Below, one piece after another: positions 38,718-47,760 of a stretch of 56,009 bases of DNA (position 1 is the stretch's first letter; each line of letters opens with the position of its first letter). The position numbers and the translations under genes are program-made. Origin of the DNA: Marinifilum fragile JCM 15579 (lineage in GTDB: Bacteria; Bacteroidota; Bacteroidia; Bacteroidales; Marinifilaceae); NCBI RefSeq assembly GCF_001310955.1, contig NZ_BAZX01000029.1:1-56009 (forward strand), written 5' to 3'. The notes under the pieces are model-generated. The model was not told where the DNA came from. It saw only the letters and a program-made list of their open reading frames with translations, and made no database searches.

Positions 38718-40127
38718 ATGAAAAATACTTATTTTGATTTGATAGATCAAAGCTATTACTTTCCTCAGGAAGGCTTTGATTTGCGAGATAATCTTCTCAC
38801 TTTTCAGGGAATTTCCTTGAAATATCTAATTGAAAAACACGGAACACCTTTCCGTTTTTTCTATTTGCCAAAAATTGGCGATCAAATTAAGAAAGCACGT
38901 AACTTGTTTAATCGTGCTATCAAGAAAAACAACTATAGCGGTAATTATCACTATTGCTATTGTACCAAGTGTAATCACTTTGCCCATGTTATTGGCGAAG
39001 CGCTAAAACACAATGTCAACCTGGAAACATCTTCATCATTCGATATCGATCTGATTTTAAACCTTTACAAAGAGAAAAAGATTGATTTGGATAGAGTGAT
39101 TGTGCACAATGGTTACAAAACTGATGAATACCTTAAGAAGATTGTTAACCTTCAAAAGTTTGGATTTAAAAACACTATTGTAATATTCGATAGTGCGAAT
39201 GAGTTAAATCGCTTGGAAAAAATTGCTACCGATGAGACCATAAAAATTGGAATCCGTATGGCAATTAATGAAGAGCCACAGTCGTCTTATTACACTTCTC
39301 GATTGGGTATTCGAGACATTGAAATAAAAGATTTCTTCGAAACGAGAATCAAGAACAATCCAAAGTTCGAATTAAAAATGCTACACTTTTTTGTGGATTC
39401 GGGTATAAAGGATAGCTTGTATTACTGGGGTGAGTTTCAGAAAGCACTTAAGGTTTACATCGACCTTAAGAAAGAAAGCGAGCATTTGGATTCTTTCAAT
39501 CTTGGAGGAGGATTTCCGATTCGAAACCATTTGGGATTTGAATACGATTATGAGTACATAATTAACGAGATTGTAAGCAATATTAAAGATGCATGCGTTA
39601 AAGAAAATGTACCAGAACCTAATATTTACACGGAGTTTGGGAAGTATACGGTAGGAGAGAGTGGTGCCATTGTTTTTAAGGTATTAGAGCAAAAACAACA
39701 AAACGACACGGAATCGTGGTACATTATCGACAATAGTTTGATGAATACCATTCCAGATGCCTGGTCGATTCATGAAAAATTCATTTTGCTTCCGATAAAC
39801 AAATGGAATAATGAGTACAAACGTGTAAACATTGGAGGAATCAGTTGTGATCATTCAGACTATTATAATTCCGAAGATTTAAACCAAGAAGTACTATTGC
39901 CAGATTATTCAGAAGATGAAAAAGAGCCTCTCTATATTGGTTTTTTCCATACTGGAGCATATCAGGATGCCATTAGCGGATATGGAGGTATAAAGCATTG
40001 TTTGATTCCATCACCAAAGCACGTGATTATTGATCGAGACGAAAAAGGCAACTTCTTCGACTATGTGTATCGAAACGAGCAATCGGCTGATGAAATGTTT
40101 AAACTCTTAGGATACAATCAGGAATGA
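38718..40127 (+). CDS. PLP-dependent arginine decarboxylase-like enzyme (fold III)
   Basis: A 469-residue soluble protein of the Orn/DAP/Arg decarboxylase fold-III family. The PLP-lysine region appears as YCTKCNHFAHV (about 85) in place of the usual YAVKAN. FNLGGGFPIRNH binds PLP phosphate, and the substrate-side Cys motif is GGISCDHSDYY near 377. It is about 160 residues shorter than the classical biosynthetic arginine decarboxylase SpeA. Agmatinase begins inside its stop codon (ATGA overlap), so agmatine from arginine is the likely product. Carboxynorspermidine decarboxylase is a weaker alternative. Confidence 0.78.
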   Translation: MKNTYFDLIDQSYYFPQEGFDLRDNLLTFQGISLKYLIEKHGTPFRFFYLPKIGDQIKKARNLFNRAIKKNNYSGNYHYCYCTKCNHFAHVIGEALKHNVNLETSSSFDIDLILNLYKEKKIDLDRVIVHNGYKTDEYLKKIVNLQKFGFKNTIVIFDSANELNRLEKIATDETIKIGIRMAINEEPQSSYYTSRLGIRDIEIKDFFETRIKNNPKFELKMLHFFVDSGIKDSLYYWGEFQKALKVYIDLKKESEHLDSFNLGGGFPIRNHLGFEYDYEYIINEIVSNIKDACVKENVPEPNIYTEFGKYTVGESGAIVFKVLEQKQQNDTESWYIIDNSLMNTIPDAWSIHEKFILLPINKWNNEYKRVNIGGISCDHSDYYNSEDLNQEVLLPDYSEDEKEPLYIGFFHTGAYQDAISGYGGIKHCLIPSPKHVIIDRDEKGNFFDYVYRNEQSADEMFKLLGYNQE

Positions 40128-40978
40128 GAAATTTTGCCGGAATAGAAGATGAGTATTGCGCATTCGAGAATGCTGCGACTCTGTTGCAATCTATACCATA
40201 CGATGGGACCAGTACCTGGGGTAAAGGAGCCGATAAGGCATTTCCTGCCTTTTTGGAAGCATTGGAGAATATGGAATTGTATGATATTGAAACCAATTCT
40301 GAAGTATACAAAACAGGAGTTCATATTTTACCTGATATTGTTGAGGATGAATCGCCAGAGGCAATGGTGAAAGCGGTTTACCAATCTGCTAAAGAGAATC
40401 TGGAAACAGGAAAATTTACCACCTATTTTGGAGGTGAACATTCTGTAAGTATTGGTGTAATTCGTGCATTTCATGAAAAATTCGATAATCTAACGGTTTT
40501 ACAGTTGGATGCACATGCCGACTTAAGAAAAGAGTACGATGGAACTCCATTTAATCATGCTTGTGCAGTGCATGAGGCCAGTAAAATAGCTAATCTGGTT
40601 CAGGTAGGAATTAGAAGTATGGATTCTTGCGAATTGGAACATTTAAACAGAAAGCAATGCTATTTTGCACAGGACATTTATCAGCAGACAAGCTGGATGG
40701 ATGATTCCATATCTAAAATGACTGAGAATGTATATTTAACCATTGATTTGGATGTGTTTGATCCATCTATCATGCCATCAACGGGCACACCAGAACCTGG
40801 AGGATTGGATTGGTATACTGTAATCAGCTATTTAAGAAAAGTATTTAAACAGAAGAATGTTGTTGGATTCGACATTGTGGAATTGGCACCACAGGAAGGA
40901 CAGAAAGCTCCTGATTTTTTAACTGCCAAATTGTATTACAAGTTATTAAGCTACAAATTCGAGAGAAATGAAAAATAG
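40124..40978 (+). CDS. speB: Agmatinase (ureohydrolase)
   Basis: A 284-residue Mn2+ ureohydrolase that converts agmatine to putrescine and urea. Metal-ligand motifs are intact: GGEHSVSIG, DAHADL and TIDLDVFDP. The final EPGGLDW and FDIVELAPQE segments match agmatinases. Start overlaps the decarboxylase stop by 4 bases (ATGA), and its end overlaps the next gene by 11 bases, showing tight translational coupling. The two enzymes give the arginine-to-putrescine route. Confidence 0.92.
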   Translation: MRNFAGIEDEYCAFENAATLLQSIPYDGTSTWGKGADKAFPAFLEALENMELYDIETNSEVYKTGVHILPDIVEDESPEAMVKAVYQSAKENLETGKFTTYFGGEHSVSIGVIRAFHEKFDNLTVLQLDAHADLRKEYDGTPFNHACAVHEASKIANLVQVGIRSMDSCELEHLNRKQCYFAQDIYQQTSWMDDSISKMTENVYLTIDLDVFDPSIMPSTGTPEPGGLDWYTVISYLRKVFKQKNVVGFDIVELAPQEGQKAPDFLTAKLYYKLLSYKFERNEK

Positions 40979-41945
40979 AGGACCGATTTCAAAATTTATG
41001 TTAGAGCATTACCGTCATTTTAACTCTGCAACGGTGGTTGATGCAGCACAAGCATACGAAAAACATTTGGATGAAGGTAAAAAGATGATGATTACATTGG
41101 CAGGAGCAATGAGTACTGCTGAATTGGGCAGATCACTTGCAGAAATAATTCGTCAGGATAAAGTTCAAATTATTACTTGTACAGGTGCAAACCTGGAAGA
41201 GGATATCATGAATTTGGTGGCTCATTCACATTACGAAAGAGTGCCACATTACCGTGATCTTACTCCTCAGCAAGAATGGGATTTATTGGAAAAAGGTTTA
41301 AACCGTGTAACGGATACCTGTATTCCTGAAGAAGAAGCATTTAGAAGACTGCAAGGACACATCTATAAAATCTGGAAGGATGCTGAAGAGAATGGAGAAA
41401 GATACTTTCCGCACGAATTCATGTACAAATTGCTTCTTTCAGGAGTATTGGAGCAATACTACGAAATCGATCCTAAGAACAGCTGGATGCTAGAGGCAGC
41501 TAAGAAGAATTTACCAATCGTTGTTCCTGGATGGGAAGATTCAACTATGGGAAATATTTTCGCCTCTTACGTGATTAAAGGTGAGTTGAAGGCTTCAACC
41601 ATGAAATCGGGTATTGAATACATGGCTTGGTTAGCTGATTGGTATACTGATAATGCAGAAGATAAAGGAATAGGTTTCTTCCAAATTGGTGGAGGAATTG
41701 CAGGAGATTTCCCGATTTGTGTAGTGCCTATGTTGTATCAGGATATGGAAAGAACTGATACACCATTCTGGAGTTACTTCTGTCAAATTTCTGATTCAAC
41801 TACAAGTTATGGATCATACTCAGGAGCTGTACCAAACGAAAAGATCACCTGGGGGAAACTGGGAATTGATACTCCTAAATTTATTGTAGAATCGGATGCT
41901 ACCATTGTAGCGCCATTAATATTTGCATACCTGCTAGGATGGTAA
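40968..41945 (+). CDS. Deoxyhypusine synthase-like protein
   Basis: A 325-residue NAD-dependent transferase of the deoxyhypusine-synthase family. LAGAMSTAELGRSLAEIIRQ, ITCTGANLEED and GGGIAGDFPICVVP are family stretches. The active-site lysine region SGAVPNEKITWGKLG is intact, with Lys297 as the catalytic lysine. Bacteria lack eIF5A, so the true role is not hypusine formation. In this operon, behind arginine decarboxylase and agmatinase, aminobutyl transfer between polyamines, for example to homospermidine, is the natural guess. Confidence 0.9.
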   Translation: MKNRGPISKFMLEHYRHFNSATVVDAAQAYEKHLDEGKKMMITLAGAMSTAELGRSLAEIIRQDKVQIITCTGANLEEDIMNLVAHSHYERVPHYRDLTPQQEWDLLEKGLNRVTDTCIPEEEAFRRLQGHIYKIWKDAEENGERYFPHEFMYKLLLSGVLEQYYEIDPKNSWMLEAAKKNLPIVVPGWEDSTMGNIFASYVIKGELKASTMKSGIEYMAWLADWYTDNAEDKGIGFFQIGGGIAGDFPICVVPMLYQDMERTDTPFWSYFCQISDSTTSYGSYSGAVPNEKITWGKLGIDTPKFIVESDATIVAPLIFAYLLGW

Positions 41946-41985
41946 AAATAATTTTATGCCTAAATCATTTTAAAAATAGCCCAAA

Positions 41986-42306
41986 ATGAACAAGCCACGA
42001 GTAATTCAGAACTACGAGAAGTTAAGCAAAGAAATTCAGGAGCAGATAAAATTGGTTTATCCTGCCGGATATATTGATTACTTAATTGAATTTACAAATG
42101 CCAAGGGAGAATTGGTAAGCGCTTTGCCTTTTGAAACCGATGAGAAGATCTATATGGTAAGAATGTCTGTAAGAAAAGCTCAAGAACTGGTTGATAACGA
42201 TTCGGATTTTGACGAAGATGGTGTTTTGCTTACAAGCAAAAGAGAAAAATATGAGGATAAGTATTCCGATGTAGATTATTTATTTGAAGACGAAGACGAC
42301 GATTAA
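41986..42306 (+). CDS. Small acidic conserved protein
   Basis: A 106-residue soluble protein starting MNKPRVIQNYEKLSKEIQEQIKLVYP. I do not recognise a named domain. The last 35 residues are strongly acidic (YSDVDYLFEDEDDD). It lies 40 bases after the deoxyhypusine-synthase-like gene, so may be cotranscribed. Its acidic tail could bind cations such as polyamines, which is only speculation. Confidence 0.6.
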   Translation: MNKPRVIQNYEKLSKEIQEQIKLVYPAGYIDYLIEFTNAKGELVSALPFETDEKIYMVRMSVRKAQELVDNDSDFDEDGVLLTSKREKYEDKYSDVDYLFEDEDDD

Positions 42307-42422
42307 GACCAAATAGTGAATCAGGCAATGTCATTTTTAGGTATCTAAATTTGATATTGCCTGTTATAACAATTGTATATCAAAATGATTGATCAAATCT
42401 TTTTGATTGTTACAATAGCCTG

Positions 42423-42437
42423 TCCCGAATTTCGGGA
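42423..42437. promoter_or_regulatory. 15-bp palindrome TCCCGAA-T-TTCGGGA
   Basis: Perfect 7-bp arms with a one-base centre in the gap between the acidic protein and the amidotransferase. The loop is too short for a good hairpin and there is no T-run, so an operator is more likely than a terminator. Confidence 0.35.
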
Positions 42438-42538
42438 GTCATTGCCGATACAGAATCACAGATTGATACGTAATCAGTATAATCCTGTCAGTTACATTAC
42501 TTTTTTGTAAATTATGCTATCATTTAAATTGATTTGTT

Positions 42539-43114
42539 ATGCTTTTAGTGATAGATAATCAAAGTGCATTTATAAAAAAGTTTAAACGCCAGTTTTTGGC
42601 AGAACAGGATTTCGACTATGTGTTTTTCGACCACAATCAACCTATTACTTTATCGGCAAAATCAGAGATTAAAGGCATTATTCTTTCAGGAGGTAGGGGA
42701 AATCCATATGAACCATTAAACCTGACTTCAAACTTTATAGCATTGATGAATTTTGATGTCCCTGTTTTGGGTTTCTGTTTGGGGCATGAAATCATAGCGG
42801 TATCCTACAGGGGAAGAATCAAGAAATTACCTGAATATCATTCCAAGAAAGAAATTGTTACCATTCAAAAGTTTGATGATCCTATTTTTAAGGGTTTACA
42901 ATCAAATAAACTGGAATTGGTAAAAAAACACTCTTTTTACATCTCGGAATTGCCCGAAAGCTTTGAATGCTTAGGTTATTCAGATACTTGTCCTTATGAA
43001 ATAATCAGACATAAGGAGAAAGCAATTTATGGGTTCCAATCTCACCCGGAAGTTTCAGGAAATCACGGAATCGTAATGATTAAGAATTTTCTGAAAATGT
43101 GTAATATTTTATAA
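42539..43114 (+). CDS. Stand-alone class I glutamine amidotransferase (GuaA-subunit-like)
   Basis: A 191-residue single-domain protein that would release ammonia from glutamine. The catalytic Cys is in GFCLGHE (about 81), with His/Glu in QSHPEV near the C-terminus. Its size and the GIILSGGRGN, SDTCPYEIIRHKEKAIYGFQSHPEV stretches resemble the archaeal GMP-synthase amidotransferase subunit. No GMP-synthase ATPase subunit is adjacent. Instead an ATP-grasp fusion follows after 62 bases, which may be its ammonia-using partner. A gamma-glutamyl hydrolase of PuuD type is less likely given the motifs. Confidence 0.8.
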   Translation: MLLVIDNQSAFIKKFKRQFLAEQDFDYVFFDHNQPITLSAKSEIKGIILSGGRGNPYEPLNLTSNFIALMNFDVPVLGFCLGHEIIAVSYRGRIKKLPEYHSKKEIVTIQKFDDPIFKGLQSNKLELVKKHSFYISELPESFECLGYSDTCPYEIIRHKEKAIYGFQSHPEVSGNHGIVMIKNFLKMCNIL

Positions 43115-43176
43115 GTACCAAGAGGTTTGTCCTAATGTCATTTTATTACGCATAGGGTAATTAAAAAATAAACGTA

Positions 43177-45327
43177 GTGAAAGTTGCAATAATTTATAAC
43201 AAAGACATTACCGGGGTGATCAACACTTTGGGGATGCAAAACAGGGAATTCTACAAGGAAGAACAAGTAAAACGTGTTGCAAATTGTCTTGAAAAGGCAG
43301 GTCATAATGTATCCATTTTGGATGGCAATATGTACATCATTGAGCGATTGCAGAATTTTATGCCACGTACCATCGAAGGAGAACAAATGGGAATGGTATT
43401 TAATATGGCCTATGGAATTCAGGGAGAGAGCCGTTATACGCATATTCCTTCTATGTTGGAGATGTTGGGGATTCCTTACGTTGGTTCAAATCCTTCAGGT
43501 CATGCATTGGCTTTGGATAAGGTCATGACCAAAATTATTTGGCAGAGCAAAGGCTTGCCTACTCCTGATTTTTGGGTGTTTAATTCGCCCAATGATGACT
43601 TATCGGGAGTGAAATTTCCGGTGATCGTAAAGCCGAAAATGGAAAGTGTTTCTTTCGGATTAAAGGTGGTTTATAACGAAGAAGATCTGAGAGAGAGTAT
43701 CAATTTCGTAGTGACCGAATTTCAGCAGCAAGCCTTGGTGGAGCAGTTCATTAGGGGACGTGAGTTTTGTGTTGGTCTATTGGGCAATACGCCTATCGAA
43801 GCTTTTCCTGTTTTGGAGATCGATTTGGAAGGTAATCCTGACGGGATACAAACCGTAACCGATAAGAAAGAGAAGCCCAAGCAAAAGATATGCCCGGCAA
43901 ACATTTCCTCGGAATTGTCTGATGAGATGATCAAATATAGTATTGAAGCTTTTAAGGCACTTGAACTAAGAGATTTTGCCCGTGTAGACATCCGATTGGA
44001 TGAGAATGGAAAGATCTATCTTTTGGAAATCAACTCCATGGCAAGCTTGGGTGCAACAGGTTCTTATCCAACAGCAGCGAAAGTAGCAGGCTACGATTTC
44101 TCAAAATTGGTGAACAAGATGCTGGACGTGGCATCAGTGCGATATTTTTCCAATAGCTTAATGACAGAATTGCCAGAGGAGAAAAACAAAAGTTTATCCT
44201 TTAATTCCCGAGTTCGTTCCTTTTTAAGAAGTCGACAGCAAAATTCGGAAGCCTTATTGAAAAAGATGGTAAATATCGATACCCATGTAAGAAACATCGA
44301 GGGAGTGAACGAATGTGCTTCTCTCATTCGAAATGAGTTGAGTCAGTTGGGTTTTGCGCATGAGGTTTTTCCGCAGTACGAAGTGGGGAATATGATGTAC
44401 TTTTCCAATTCATTTTGGGAAGATGTGGATTACTTGATTTTAATGCCGATTGATGACTTTCAGAAGCTGGATCAGCATGAGAATTTTTCAGAAACAGAAC
44501 ATCGCTTGTACGGAACAGGAGTTTGGGAGAGTAAAGCTGGAGTAATGGCTTGTATTTCTGCATTACAGTCTTTGCGATTTACCAAGCAGATCAGAAAAAC
44601 GAAAATTGGTATTGTACTGATTACAGATAATGCCATTAGCGGAAAATTCTCACGAAAGCTAATTCGGGAAAAAGCAATGAAGGCGAAAACTGTTTTATCC
44701 TTGCATGGTGGAGGATTGGAAGACACGGTAGTGACTTCACGATCAGGATCGGCTTTGTTTTCTTACAATCTCAAATTAATGGACAATACTCAGGCAGAAA
44801 ATGTTACCAATATCTCTCAGCTGTATTTTAAGACATTGGCTTCTATTATCGATTTGAGTAAAAACAACCCAGAAAATGTGATTGCTCCATACGAATCGGA
44901 ATTTAAATCGAATATTTTCAAGGTTCATGCTTATGGTACTTCAAAAATTAGTATCCGATTTAATTCTGAAGAAGAGTTCAAGCAGTTGGAAAGCAAAATC
45001 AAAAAAATGATAACGCTTCCTAAAGTGCGCAAAAAGGATTGTCAGGTGCAATTTGAAGGGGGAGTAAGTCGTCCGCCAATGGAGTGCAACAATGCAAGTT
45101 CGGCACTCTTTAAGCGAATTAAGTCTGTAGGAAGAAGCATTGACACCAGAATACAGGAGGAACACCGATGGAGTTCTTCTGATATCTGCTCCATTGATAA
45201 AAATATTGCAAAAATTGATGGACTGGGCCCAATTGGTGGATTCGACAAGCAAAAGTCGGAGTTTATTTTAAGACACAGCCTGGTGGATCGAGCACTGTTG
45301 TTATCTCTCATTTTAGGGGAGAAATAA
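43177..45327 (+). CDS. ATP-grasp ligase fused to a degenerate M20 peptidase-like domain
   Basis: A 716-residue fusion starting with GTG at 43177. Residues 1 to about 325 form a D-Ala-D-Ala-ligase-like ATP-grasp (GREFCVGLLGN, FARVDIRLDENGKIYLLEINSMASLG). Residues from about 350 resemble M20 carboxypeptidases, but every metal position looks lost: the histidine strand reads LILMPIDDF, the DxK-type motif reads GVWESKAG, the EE pair reads ITDNAIS, and the late Glu and His are replaced (LSLHGGG, GGFDKQKS). The M20 part is therefore probably a binding or scaffolding module. Partner is likely the amidotransferase just upstream. Confidence 0.82.
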   Translation: MKVAIIYNKDITGVINTLGMQNREFYKEEQVKRVANCLEKAGHNVSILDGNMYIIERLQNFMPRTIEGEQMGMVFNMAYGIQGESRYTHIPSMLEMLGIPYVGSNPSGHALALDKVMTKIIWQSKGLPTPDFWVFNSPNDDLSGVKFPVIVKPKMESVSFGLKVVYNEEDLRESINFVVTEFQQQALVEQFIRGREFCVGLLGNTPIEAFPVLEIDLEGNPDGIQTVTDKKEKPKQKICPANISSELSDEMIKYSIEAFKALELRDFARVDIRLDENGKIYLLEINSMASLGATGSYPTAAKVAGYDFSKLVNKMLDVASVRYFSNSLMTELPEEKNKSLSFNSRVRSFLRSRQQNSEALLKKMVNIDTHVRNIEGVNECASLIRNELSQLGFAHEVFPQYEVGNMMYFSNSFWEDVDYLILMPIDDFQKLDQHENFSETEHRLYGTGVWESKAGVMACISALQSLRFTKQIRKTKIGIVLITDNAISGKFSRKLIREKAMKAKTVLSLHGGGLEDTVVTSRSGSALFSYNLKLMDNTQAENVTNISQLYFKTLASIIDLSKNNPENVIAPYESEFKSNIFKVHAYGTSKISIRFNSEEEFKQLESKIKKMITLPKVRKKDCQVQFEGGVSRPPMECNNASSALFKRIKSVGRSIDTRIQEEHRWSSSDICSIDKNIAKIDGLGPIGGFDKQKSEFILRHSLVDRALLLSLILGEK

Positions 45328-45369
45328 AAAACTTGATGTAATCTCTACAGCAAGTATATAGTTAGAAAC

Positions 45370-45400
45370 AGTAAATCCAAGGTGTTGCCTTGGATTTACT
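45370..45400. terminator. Bidirectional terminator
   Basis: Perfect 13-bp stem (45370-45382 with 45388-45400) and a 5-base loop between the convergent ATP-grasp and DUF2200 genes; AT-rich tracts on each side fit either direction. Confidence 0.85.
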
Positions 45401-45402
45401 TA

Positions 45403-45779
45403 TTATTTTTTCTCTTCTCGTAAAATTTTCTCCATTTTACGACCTTTGGCCAATTCATCAATCAGCTTTTCCAAACGTCTACATTGTCTATACACTTCAA
45501 ATTCATCTTCTATTTCTTCAATTCGATAGCCACAAATAACTCCTTTAATCAAGTGTGCGTTGGGATGTATTTTAGCTCTTTGAAAAAAACTTTCAAATGT
45601 TACCTTCTCATCAATAAGTTCTTGCAATTTCTTTTCATCAAACCGGTAAACCATTCTATTACCTGGTTGAGTTCTTCTTTAGTTCTACCATTCTTCTCCA
45701 ACCTGTTCAGGTAAAGTGGATAAATGGATGCAAAGATCATTTTGGCAACTTGTTCATTCTTTTTTGCGGTGACTTTCAT
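45403..45779 (-). pseudogene. DUF2200 family protein, one-base frameshift
   Basis: The downstream piece contains TFESFFQRAKIHPNAHLIKGVICGYRIEEIED and KLIDELAKGRKMEKILR, the DUF2200 signature, but starts without the family's N-terminal third. That third lies upstream in another frame from ATG 45779 (VAKMIFASIYPLYLNRLEKNGRTKEELNQVIEWFTG). Adding one T to the run at plus-strand AAA 45640-45642 gives IEWFTGFDEKKLQEL and a 125-residue protein, the normal size. DUF2200 function is unknown; it is cytoplasmic. Confidence 0.85.
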
Positions 45780-45810
45780 GTTAAGGGATTTGTATCAATA
45801 GCTGTTGGTG

Positions 45811-45935
45811 AATGTACAAAACAATCAAACCATTACAAAGGCATCCTATTTATTTAAGCTGAGTGAGGGGAGAGACACGCTACCGCACGAGAATCCTCCT
45901 GTGCTTACATTTTTCCAATGAAATGCGAATGAATA
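45811..45935. repeat. Dispersed repeat copy with REP-like core
   Basis: About 125 bases resembling the segment at 52902-53040, sharing GTGAATGTACAAAACAAT, CATTACAAA, TATTTAAGCT and TTTTTCCAATG in the same order. The core at 45879-45904 (CTACCGCACGAG...) is related to the inverted repeats flanking the transposase at 54569-55290. Confidence 0.65.
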
Positions 45936-45959
45936 GCTCACTGGATAGGGGGTAATTCA

Positions 45960-46592
45960 TTATTCAACCCACATTTGCTCTCTATTTTTTATGACCCACT
46001 TGTTATTTACTTTTTCGATTGTTACTAATTCTCCATACTGATATGAATCGTAGGTAAAATATCCCAAATTAAATTCTTGGTTAAATATAATTCTTGAAAA
46101 AATAAAGTGCATTCCAGTTCTACTTCCTCTATATCTTGAAAGTTTTTTCAATTTAAATGCATTAACATATTTAAGCTGATGAATATCAAACTTTCGAGGA
46201 GAGCTAAGTACATGCTTTAATAATTCAGATTTTGAAAAATAAATATCTCTATTGAATTTAATTAAAGTGTCATGCACGTATAGTTTCATTGGCTTATAAT
46301 ATGAAGTATCAATGATACCTCTTTTCTTTTCTTCTAATTTCTGGCTATGAAACTTTAACTCATTCTCAAAGCGAATAGAATCATTTCTGGTGGCATTTTT
46401 TTGTAATGGAGCAGGAGGAGGACCAGGACTGTATCCATCTATTAAGAATTCTCCGAATAAATGAATAAAAACGTCATTTAGAGCTTTTATTTCTTCCTTT
46501 TCATAGATTGCCTTTTCCTGTTGAGATACTTTTTCAGCACAGGAAAAAGTTAATGATAGAAATAAAATTAATGTTATTTGTTTCAATTTCAT
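45960..46592 (-). CDS. Hypothetical lipoprotein
   Basis: A 210-residue lipoprotein (signal ends LTFSC18AEKVS), so membrane anchored. I do not recognise the family. A proline-rich stretch (GPPPAP) follows the N-terminal helix. The C-terminus (ELVTIEKVNNKWVIKNREQMWVE) resembles the end of the secreted protein at 53050-53643 (ELVLMRKINQKWIIIETIVV), a pattern common in small envelope proteins with an NTF2-like final hairpin. Single gene. Confidence 0.6.
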   Translation of the reverse strand: MKLKQITLILFLSLTFSCAEKVSQQEKAIYEKEEIKALNDVFIHLFGEFLIDGYSPGPPPAPLQKNATRNDSIRFENELKFHSQKLEEKKRGIIDTSYYKPMKLYVHDTLIKFNRDIYFSKSELLKHVLSSPRKFDIHQLKYVNAFKLKKLSRYRGSRTGMHFIFSRIIFNQEFNLGYFTYDSYQYGELVTIEKVNNKWVIKNREQMWVE

Positions 46593-46699
46593 TTTTTGAG
46601 TTTTTCAAATGTCACACAAAGGTTGGCTGCAAATCTGCCCATCTAAAGTGCGCTGTTGTCTGCTATGCAATATTTGTCAGCTTATTGGCAGTAGTTTTT

Positions 46700-47011
46700 T
46701 CAATTTAGAATTGAAGTTATTTTACTACTTGTGATCTCATTCATATCGTCCATTACAATTGCTTCTATGGCACCTGCGTGTTCAGCCAAATCTCGATAGG
46801 CACGTTTTTCAATCTCGGAAATGCCGTCTGGGAATTCAACCATTTGTTGTATAATCATAATCAGAGTTGGACTAAATAGACGTTTGTTTCCTAGTATCTC
46901 CTTTACCATAGAGGACAATAGTTTTTCAGCATTATTGAAGTCTGCTATAATAAGTCTCTCAGTTGAAAATTTATACTTAGCAATTCTTCTCAATTTTAAA
47001 TTTTTGTCCAA
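46700..47011 (-). CDS. Small MreB-like fragment protein
   Basis: A 103-residue protein whose middle resembles one internal segment of MreB: LIIADFNNAEKLLSSMVKEI, then FSPTLIMII and GISEIEKRAYRDLAEHAGA. The actin-fold phosphate loops of MreB are absent, so it cannot be a working filament ATPase. The only start is TTG at 47011; no ATG lies in frame upstream. It may be a gene remnant or a small family derived from MreB. It is flanked by dispersed repeats. Confidence 0.5.
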   Translation of the reverse strand: MDKNLKLRRIAKYKFSTERLIIADFNNAEKLLSSMVKEILGNKRLFSPTLIMIIQQMVEFPDGISEIEKRAYRDLAEHAGAIEAIVMDDMNEITSSKITSILN

Positions 47012-47144
47012 TCGTATTACTTCAATTTCATTAGTGTAATCTAACGATGATTGGTATTTTCTTAAATAGTCCCGTCATTTATAACTTAATTCTGAATGTT
47101 TTTTTCTCTATACTTTAAAAGTTCATTGTTTTTGTTACTTTCCT

Positions 47145-47169
47145 CTACCGCACGAATCTTCCCGCGTGT
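47145..47169. repeat. REP-like element
   Basis: CTACCGCACGAATCTTCCCGCGTG, followed by TTTAAATTTTACTAATG. The core is related to the elements at 45879, 52975 and the transposase ends at 54569 and 55264. Confidence 0.6.
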
Positions 47170-47185
47170 TTAAATTTTACTAATG

Positions 47186-47725
47186 TTATTTGTCAGATTT
47201 TAATTTGCTGTAAATTTCTAAATCGGTAAATACATTTCCCGTTAGCAGTTCTCCATCTCTTTCTATTCCTTCAAATTTGAATCCTAATCTTTGAGGAATT
47301 TTTATACTTGGTTTATTCCCTACAGCACATTTTATTTGGATTCTATTGATCCCTTGTTTGTTGAAAGCAAAATCACAAAGCTTTTCTACTGATTTTGTTA
47401 TAATTCCTTGTTTTTGATGTTTTTCGGAAAGCCAATAACCAATTTCTGTCTTTTGATTTAGTTTATCAGTGTCTTTAAATCCAATAAGACCAATGAATTC
47501 GTTCTGTATCCGAATAACGAATACATATTCAAACCTGTCTTCTGGTGCATTGACAATAGAATGTATAAATTTATCGGTATCTGATACCTCTTTGGTAAAC
47601 TCCACGAATGGAAGCCATTTTCCTAAGTATTCCCTTTGACTGTCAATCATTTCAAAAATAGCTTTCGAATCTGACTGCTCTATTTGTTTTAATTCAATTT
47701 CTGTATCAACTTTTATTATTATCAT
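47186..47725 (-). CDS. GNAT-family N-acetyltransferase (RimJ/RimL-like)
   Basis: A 179-residue cytoplasmic acetyl-CoA transferase. IGLIGFKDTDKLNQKTEIGYWLSEKHQKQGIITKSVEKLCDFAF contains strand 4 and the acetyl-CoA loop (QKQGI in place of the common QGKG). The final VGNKPSIKIPQRLGFKFEGIERDGELL is typical of the RimL subgroup that acetylates N-termini of ribosomal proteins. Target unknown. It is separated from DUF3999 by 35 bases on the same strand. Confidence 0.85.
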   Translation of the reverse strand: MIIIKVDTEIELKQIEQSDSKAIFEMIDSQREYLGKWLPFVEFTKEVSDTDKFIHSIVNAPEDRFEYVFVIRIQNEFIGLIGFKDTDKLNQKTEIGYWLSEKHQKQGIITKSVEKLCDFAFNKQGINRIQIKCAVGNKPSIKIPQRLGFKFEGIERDGELLTGNVFTDLEIYSKLKSDK

Positions 47726-47760
47726 CTTGTTTTATTTTTGCTTGGTGTTGCTGCAACTTG

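Noticed and set aside
45484..45714. Plus-strand open frame over DUF2200
   Set aside because: Opposite strand of a recognised gene; hydrophobic only by codon mirror effect.
47012..47100. N-terminal extension of the MreB-like fragment by one-base loss
   Set aside because: The upstream ATG frame would need the opposite kind of shift and the translated sequence does not match MreB.
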